Below are positions 59,089 through 64,000 of a DNA stretch of 64,000 nucleotides, in pieces (position 1 is the stretch's first letter; every line of letters begins with the position of its first letter). The position numbers and the translations under genes were made by a program. The stretch lies in contig JAKSKF010000002.1 of assembly GCA_024401825.1 (NCBI GenBank), positions 1 through 64,000 of the forward strand. The letters are read 5' to 3'. Under the pieces are notes generated by a model that worked only from the letters and a program-made list of their open reading frames with translations, did no database searches and was not told the DNA's origin. The DNA comes from Bacteroidales bacterium. Lineage in GTDB: Bacteria; Bacteroidota; Bacteroidia; Bacteroidales; UBA932.

Positions 59089-60525
59089 ATGAAAAAGTCA
59101 GTCATCACAGTCATTTTGTCAGTTGCCGTCAGCGCATTGGCGGCGTATGGCATTGTCAATGCCGCAAACCCCGACAGGGGTACGGTGGCAGACCCTGAAT
59201 CCGGACAAGTACGCGCGGTGAACCTTAACCTCAGCGACTATCCGGATTTTACTTTCGCCGCTGAGAATGCGGTCGAGGCCGTGGTTTACATCAAGGTCAC
59301 CGTCAAGGGCCAGGCCCAGCAGCTTCCTGACGACCCGTTCTTCCGTTTCTTCTTCGGTGAAGGCGTTCCCCAGCAGCGCGACCGTCAGGGAAGCGGTTCC
59401 GGCGTGATTATACGCCAGGACGGCTATATAGTCACCAACAACCACGTCGTCGCCGGCGCCAGCAAGGTGGAGGTCACCCTGAACAACAACAAGACCTACG
59501 AGGCCAGCGTGGTGGGAACGGACCCCGCCACGGACGTGGCCCTCATAAAGATAGAGGAGACCGGTCTCAAGACGCTCGAATTCGCCGATTCCGACAAACT
59601 CCGCCTTGGAGAGTGGGTTCTTGCCATAGGCAGCCCCTTGGGAGCGGAACTGCGTTCCACCATCACCGCAGGCATAGTCAGCGCGAAGGGGCGCTCGATG
59701 CCCAACTACAAGGGTGAGTTCAAGATTGAATCGTTCATCCAGACCGACGCGGCGGTCAATCCCGGAAATTCCGGAGGCGCGCTCGTCAACAAGGAGGGAC
59801 TGCTGGTGGGCATCAACACCGCAATAGTCTCCACCACGGGTTCATACACGGGATATTCCTTCGCCGTTCCTTCCAACATTGTCAGGAAGATAGTCGGCGA
59901 CCTCATAGACTTCGGCTCTGTCAAGAGAGCAAGGCTCGGAATCTCGATGACGGCGCTTACCGATGAAATTGCAAAGGAAATGAAACTTTCTTCCCTGAAC
60001 GGAGTATATATAGCAGAAGTGGTCGAAGGAGGAGCTGCCCAGCAGGCGGGAATCCGGAAAGGAGACATACTTCAGGAAATAGACGGAACCGTAATGAAGA
60101 GTCCGTCAGCCGTTCAGGAGAAGGTCAACGGTTACCATCCCGGAGACAAGGCCGTCATCACCGTCCTCAGAGACGGGAAGGCCGTCCGGAAAACGGTTGA
60201 ATTCGGAGGTGATGCAGATTCTGCAAACGGAATCGCGGACGCACAGGGAAGCGTGTCTTTCTATGGCGCGAGCATCAGAAACCTCACTGAGGCTGAACTT
60301 CAGCAGGCCGGAATAGAAAGCGGAGTCCTCATTGTCAAGGCTGGCAAGGGGAAACTCGCGCAGGCAGGCGCTGAAGACGGATTCATAATCCAGTCTGTGA
60401 ACGACAGGGAAGTGGAATCGGTTCAGGACGTTCTTGAAGTTGCCGGCAGAAGCAGGCTGGTAGTCTATGTCACCGGTCTGACAGCCAAGGGCAAGCCCTT
60501 TGACTTCGGCTTCAGAAAAGAATAA
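59089..60525 (+). CDS. degP: HtrA/DegP-type periplasmic serine protease
   Basis: A 478-residue envelope protease and chaperone. The ATG at 59089 gives a signal peptide (KKSVITVILSVAVSALAAYG). The catalytic triad is His in TNNHVVAGA (about 118), Asp in ATDVALIKIE (about 149) and Ser in NPGNSGGALVN (about 228). Two PDZ domains follow (about 285-370 and 395-475), the first with SLNGVYIAEVVEGGAAQQAG. It degrades misfolded periplasmic proteins. It lies 9 nt before the primary sigma gene, so they are probably co-transcribed. Confidence 0.95.
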   Translation: MKKSVITVILSVAVSALAAYGIVNAANPDRGTVADPESGQVRAVNLNLSDYPDFTFAAENAVEAVVYIKVTVKGQAQQLPDDPFFRFFFGEGVPQQRDRQGSGSGVIIRQDGYIVTNNHVVAGASKVEVTLNNNKTYEASVVGTDPATDVALIKIEETGLKTLEFADSDKLRLGEWVLAIGSPLGAELRSTITAGIVSAKGRSMPNYKGEFKIESFIQTDAAVNPGNSGGALVNKEGLLVGINTAIVSTTGSYTGYSFAVPSNIVRKIVGDLIDFGSVKRARLGISMTALTDEIAKEMKLSSLNGVYIAEVVEGGAAQQAGIRKGDILQEIDGTVMKSPSAVQEKVNGYHPGDKAVITVLRDGKAVRKTVEFGGDADSANGIADAQGSVSFYGASIRNLTEAELQQAGIESGVLIVKAGKGKLAQAGAEDGFIIQSVNDREVESVQDVLEVAGRSRLVVYVTGLTAKGKPFDFGFRKE

Positions 60526-60534
60526 ACCAACACA

Positions 60535-61395
60535 ATGCGTCAACTCAAAATTACCAAATCCATCACCAACCGCGAAAGCGCGTCACTGGACAAATATCTC
60601 CAGGAAATCGGCCGCGAGGAACTGGTGTCACCGGAAGAAGAAGTGGAACTTGCCCAGCGTATCCGCAAAGGAGACCAGGAAGCGCTCGAAAAACTTACAA
60701 GAGCCAACCTCCGTTTTGTGGTGTCAGTGGCAAAACAATACCAGAATCAGGGGCTCAGCCTGCCCGACCTCATCAACGAGGGCAATCTGGGCCTCATAAA
60801 GGCAGCCGAGAAATTCGATGAAACCAGGGGCTTCAAGTTCATATCCTATGCGGTGTGGTGGATTAGGCAAAGCATCCTTCAGGCTCTCGCGGAACAGAGC
60901 AGGATTGTCCGCCTCCCCCTTAACCAGGTTGGCTCGCTGAACAAAATCAACAAGGCTCTCGGCAGGTTCGAACAGGAGAACGAGCGTATGCCGTCCACCG
61001 AGGAACTCGCCGAGATGATTGAAATCCCCAAGGACAAGATTGCCGACACGCTGAGAGTTTCCGGACGTCACGTCAGCGTTGACGCTCCCTTTGTGGAAGG
61101 CGAGGACAACTCCCTTCTTGACGTGCTTCCCAACGAGGACAGCCCGATGGCCGACAAGGGTCTGGTAAGCGAGTCCCTCAGCACTGAAATCGAACGCTCC
61201 CTGCAGATTCTCACGGCCAGGGAGCGTGAAATCATAAAATCCTTCTTCGGAATCGGGTGCCAGGAAATGACGCTGGAGGAAATAGGAGAGAGGCTCGACC
61301 TCACCCGCGAGCGTGTCCGCCAAATCAAGGAAAAGGCCATTCGCAAACTCAAGAAACCGGCGGCCAGCAAACTTCTGAAGACTTATCTGGGATGA
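60535..61395 (+). CDS. rpoD: Primary sigma factor (sigma-70 family, short Bacteroidota form)
   Basis: A 286-residue housekeeping sigma. Region 1.2 is at about residues 15-45. Region 2 lies at about 50-125 with [43 protein letters not shown] (in pieces). Region 3 spans 125-205. Region 4 has the helix-turn-helix [24 protein letters not shown] near 242-265. It lacks region 1.1 and the non-conserved insert of the E. coli protein, as is normal for the Bacteroidota primary sigma that reads the TAnnTTTG promoters seen here. Its stop overlaps the argS start (ATGA). Confidence 0.95.
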   Translation: MRQLKITKSITNRESASLDKYLQEIGREELVSPEEEVELAQRIRKGDQEALEKLTRANLRFVVSVAKQYQNQGLSLPDLINEGNLGLIKAAEKFDETRGFKFISYAVWWIRQSILQALAEQSRIVRLPLNQVGSLNKINKALGRFEQENERMPSTEELAEMIEIPKDKIADTLRVSGRHVSVDAPFVEGEDNSLLDVLPNEDSPMADKGLVSESLSTEIERSLQILTAREREIIKSFFGIGCQEMTLEEIGERLDLTRERVRQIKEKAIRKLKKPAASKLLKTYLG

Positions 61396-63110
61396 GGGCC
61401 GAGCAGTTTATCGCCTTGAAGGCCTCAGAGGCCGTCGAGGCACTGTACGGAACCCCGGCTCCCGAACTCCAGGTCAGCGTGACCCGCAAGGCATTCGAGG
61501 GGGACTGCACCCTAGTGACCTTCCCTCTCCTGAGGATTTCCCGCACTTCTCCTGAACAGACGGGTAACGCCATCGGCGCCTGGCTGCTTGACAACTGCCC
61601 TGAAATCAGCGCGTTCAACGTAGTCAAAGGCTTCCTGAACATAAGTTTTTCCGAACTCTACTGGCGCAACGTGTTCTCCTCCATCGCATCTGACACCGGA
61701 TTCGGAACGCTGCCTCCCACCGGCCGCAGGATTATGGTGGAGTTCTCATCCCCCAACACAAACAAGCCCCTTCACCTCGGACACGTCCGCAACAATCTGC
61801 TCGGCGCATCGGTCAGCAACCTGCTCGAGGCGGCCGGCAACGAGGTCATAAAGACAACGCTCGTCAATGACCGCGGGGTGCATATCTGCAAGTCGATGTA
61901 TGCCTGGCAGCAAAGATTCGACGGCGCCACTCCTGAATCCACCGGGAAGAAGGGAGACCATCTGGTGGGCGACTGCTACGTGGAGTACGCGAAGATGGAG
62001 AAGGAGGACCCTTCCGTCCTTGACAGGGTTCACGAGATGCTGGTGAAGTGGGAGGAGGCCGACCCCGAAGTCCGCGCCCTGTGGGAGACTATGAACCGCT
62101 GGGTGTTCGACGGCTTCGACCAGACTTATAAGGCCTTGGGAATCAGTTTCGACAAGACCTATTATGAGCACGACACATATCTGCTGGGCAAGGAACTCGT
62201 TCAGAAGGGGCTGGATTCGGGAGTCTTCGTCCGCGACCCGGACGGCTCCGTGTGGTGCGACCTCACCGCGGACGGACTGGACCGCAAGCTCCTGCTCCGC
62301 TCGGACGGGACTTCGGTTTACATAACGCAGGACCTGGGCACTGCCGAAAGACGGTTCTCCGAATTCAACCTGGATTCCGAGGTCTATGTCGTGGGCGATG
62401 AGCAGAACTATCATTTCCAGGTTCTCAAGCTTCTCCTTGCGAAACTCGGCTTCGGCTGGGCGGAAAGGATTTTCCACCTCAGTTACGGAATGGTGGAACT
62501 CCCGGAAGGCAAGATGAAGTCAAGGGAAGGTACCGTGGTCGATGCGGACGACCTCATACAGAAGATGTACGAGGAGGCGAGACTCACCTCGGCCGAGGCC
62601 GGCAGGATTGGTGACGTGCCCGAGGAGGAGCGCGACCGTCTGTACAGGATGATAGGGCTGGGCGCCCTGAAATACTTCATCCTGAAGGTGGACCCCAGGA
62701 AGAAGATGCTGTTCAATCCCAAGGAATCAATAGATTTCAACGGAAATACCGGTCCTTTCATCCAGTACACCCACGCCAGAATCCGTTCAATCCTCAGGAA
62801 GGCGCAGGATGTCGATTGGGAGAATCCGGAGCCGGCGGAACTCAATCAGAAGGAAATCAGGCTCGTGAAACTGCTCGCGGCGTATCCCCCGAAGGTGGCC
62901 GAGGCGGCGGACTGTTTCTCCCCCGCGGTGATTGCCAACTACTGCTACGACCTTGCAAAGGAGTTCAACCAGTACTATCACGACACTCCCGTGCTCAAGG
63001 AAGAGGACAAAGGGGTGCTTTGTACCAGACTGAAACTCATACATACAGTGTCTCAGGTACTTGCGAAGGCTATGGGACTGCTCGGAATAGAACTTCCGGA
63101 AAGAATGTAG
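61392..63110 (+). CDS. argS: Arginyl-tRNA synthetase
   Basis: A 572-residue class I synthetase that charges tRNA-Arg. [18 protein letters not shown] (about residues 118-135) contains the HIGH-type HLGH motif. The equivalent of KMSKS reads GKMKSREG (about 375-382), the usual variant in ArgS. The N-terminal Add-1 domain (about 1-100) and C-terminal anticodon-binding DALR domain (about 460-572) are present. The ATG at 61392 overlaps the sigma stop by 4 nt; a longer in-frame reading into rpoD is an artefact. It sits at the end of the htrA-rpoD-argS operon. Confidence 0.96.
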   Translation: MRAEQFIALKASEAVEALYGTPAPELQVSVTRKAFEGDCTLVTFPLLRISRTSPEQTGNAIGAWLLDNCPEISAFNVVKGFLNISFSELYWRNVFSSIASDTGFGTLPPTGRRIMVEFSSPNTNKPLHLGHVRNNLLGASVSNLLEAAGNEVIKTTLVNDRGVHICKSMYAWQQRFDGATPESTGKKGDHLVGDCYVEYAKMEKEDPSVLDRVHEMLVKWEEADPEVRALWETMNRWVFDGFDQTYKALGISFDKTYYEHDTYLLGKELVQKGLDSGVFVRDPDGSVWCDLTADGLDRKLLLRSDGTSVYITQDLGTAERRFSEFNLDSEVYVVGDEQNYHFQVLKLLLAKLGFGWAERIFHLSYGMVELPEGKMKSREGTVVDADDLIQKMYEEARLTSAEAGRIGDVPEEERDRLYRMIGLGALKYFILKVDPRKKMLFNPKESIDFNGNTGPFIQYTHARIRSILRKAQDVDWENPEPAELNQKEIRLVKLLAAYPPKVAEAADCFSPAVIANYCYDLAKEFNQYYHDTPVLKEEDKGVLCTRLKLIHTVSQVLAKAMGLLGIELPERM

Positions 63111-63182
63111 CTGAGTTTGTGAAAAAAAGTTTGCAACGTTGGAAAATACTCCTTAACATTGCAACTCAAACTGAAAAAGGCT

Positions 63183-63551
63183 ATGACTACAGATACGAAG
63201 AAAAGACACGCGGTCAGCTATGAAAATATGTCCGAGGAACTTGCGGCTGCTTTCAACGAAAAGTATCCCAAGGGCTTCAACGACTATCTGCCTGACCTCA
63301 TAAAATATCAGAAACCGGACGGGACCTCATTCGAGGCCGTTACCATCGAGTTGCCGGATGCCATCTATCTTGTCAAGATAAAAGTCAAGACCGATGACCT
63401 CGACGACATTGAGAACTGGCTCGCGGGCGAGGAGGAAGCCGAAGTGGAACAGGTTGCGGGAACGAGCGGCGGAGACGATTCCGACAGCGGAACGCTTCCT
63501 GACGACAATATCGCCCAATACGGTTCTGATGACGATTCGGAAAATATCTGA
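63183..63551 (+). CDS. Small acidic protein of unknown function
   Basis: A 122-residue protein that I do not recognise by family name. The first 80 residues look like a compact domain (AVSYENMSEELAAAFNEKYP, then YLPDLIKYQKPDGTSFEAV and IYLVKIKVKTDDL). The last 35 residues are very acidic and probably disordered (EEEAEVEQ, GGDDSDSG, SDDDSENI). The ATG at 63183 is chosen because the basic-then-globular start fits; there is an in-frame TTG 24 nt upstream. It overlaps the ClC channel gene by 23 nt. Confidence 0.7.
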   Translation: MTTDTKKRHAVSYENMSEELAAAFNEKYPKGFNDYLPDLIKYQKPDGTSFEAVTIELPDAIYLVKIKVKTDDLDDIENWLAGEEEAEVEQVAGTSGGDDSDSGTLPDDNIAQYGSDDDSENI

Positions 63552-64000
63552 CAACTCCGGACTTCTGCTGCTGTCCGTTCTCGTGGGCATCTGCTCGGGA
63601 GCTTCGGCGGTGGTCCTTCAGACACTGATTCATCTTATACAGAATGGCTGTGCCGCCGCCTTCAGGGCAAGCGGCCGGAGTTCTCTGGTGTATTTCATCC
63701 TTCCCGCCCTGGGAATGCTCGTTTCCGGGCTCCTGGTCAGATATGTCATCAGGGACGACATAGGACACGGAGTGACCAGGGTTCTGGAAGCCATTTCGAA
63801 GGGGGAGTCCCGAATCCGGAAGCACAACGTCTGGTCCTCCCAGATAACATCCGCCATTACTATAGGCACGGGCGGTTCGGTAGGAGCCGAAGCTCCCATC
63901 GTTTACACGGGTGCGGCGATAGGAAGCAACCTTGGACGCCGCTTCGGGCTCAACTTCAGGAATATGACGATTCTGGTGGGCTGCGGCGCGGCAGGAGCCG
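63529..64000 (+). CDS. ClC-family chloride channel/transporter (partial)
   Basis: The frame is open to the right edge, so only the first 157 residues are seen. It starts ATGACGATTCGGAAAATATC inside the end of the preceding gene. Hydrophobic helices at about 8-35, 48-70 and 95-115 are seen. The ion-selectivity loop GTGGSVGAEAPIVYTGAAIG near residue 115 corresponds to the GxxxGxEGP motif, with Ala for Gly. A further glycine-rich loop begins at the window edge. Confidence 0.88.
   Translation, partial: MTIRKISDNSGLLLLSVLVGICSGASAVVLQTLIHLIQNGCAAAFRASGRSSLVYFILPALGMLVSGLLVRYVIRDDIGHGVTRVLEAISKGESRIRKHNVWSSQITSAITIGTGGSVGAEAPIVYTGAAIGSNLGRRFGLNFRNMTILVGCGAAGA

Noticed and set aside
1..64000. Reassigned TAG (alternative genetic code)
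   Set aside because: Ordinary genes in the window end with TAG (helicase at 6346, Ntn-hydrolase at 18238, FAD oxidoreductase at 25479).
1..64000. CRISPR arrays, rRNA genes, phage or conjugation modules
   Set aside because: No regularly spaced repeats and no genes of these types were seen on either strand.

Overview
The window comes from a member of the Bacteroidota, most likely the order Bacteroidales. The evidence is the Na+-translocating NADH:quinone reductase operon, a short (286 aa) primary sigma factor, promoters of the TTG-N19-TAnnTTTG type, an ATP-dependent PEP carboxykinase and several lipoprotein hydrolases. Coding density is very high, many genes overlap by 1 to 4 nt, and most operons are driven from short divergent intergenic gaps. 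I cannot assign a genus.

Layout. 1-3966 (minus): nqrA-B-C-D and the start of nqrE. 4039-6348 (plus): a PcrA/UvrD helicase. 6387-13677 (minus): one apparent operon, pckA, a secreted esterase, recG, an S9 peptidase lipoprotein and a degenerate DapF-like protein. 13819-15690 (plus): recQ. 15728-17841 (minus): a metallo-beta-lactamase-fold hydrolase and an MtaB-type methylthiotransferase. 17881-18237 (plus): folB. 18238-24398 (minus): a TamB-like protein, an RsmI-like methyltransferase and an Ntn-hydrolase lipoprotein. 24481-25497 (plus): tsaD. 25479-30378 (minus): lemA, a DUF2207-type protein, mnmA and a FAD oxidoreductase. 30450-30550: SRP RNA, with promoter elements interleaved with those of lemA. 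30554-31915: a BaiN/HI0933-type flavoprotein. 31942-32014: tRNA-Thr(CGT). 32056-32820: an AT-rich islet with a palindromic repeat and one orphan membrane protein.

32821-51839 (plus) is the accessory highlight: a tightly packed operon of about 19 kb for a nonribosomal peptide system, with a partner-switching regulatory cassette built in. Its order is a Cache-SpoIIE phosphatase; a STAS antagonist; an NRPS reading C-A-T-C-A-T-C-A-T-reductase that is cut by one in-frame TAG at the hinge of its third adenylation domain; an NRPS-like A-T-TE enzyme with a Cys thioesterase nucleophile and no canonical Asp in its A domain; a periplasmic S12 (beta-lactamase-fold) hydrolase; a free-standing condensation-like acyltransferase; and a MATE exporter whose C-terminus carries an RsbW-like kinase (HATPase) domain. 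I infer that the phosphatase, the STAS protein and the exporter-borne kinase form one switch that ties sensing outside the cytoplasm to export or synthesis of the peptide. The nearest functional parallel I can name is colibactin, which also pairs an S12 peptidase (ClbP) with a MATE exporter (ClbM). The partner-switching part and the kinase-exporter fusion go beyond that parallel.

51884-58975 (minus): dnaN, a DEDDh exonuclease, a FAH-fold protein lacking its metal ligands, an NhaD-type antiporter and a GH38 alpha-mannosidase. 59089-63110 (plus): htrA, rpoD and argS. 63183-64000: a small acidic protein and the start of a ClC chloride channel.
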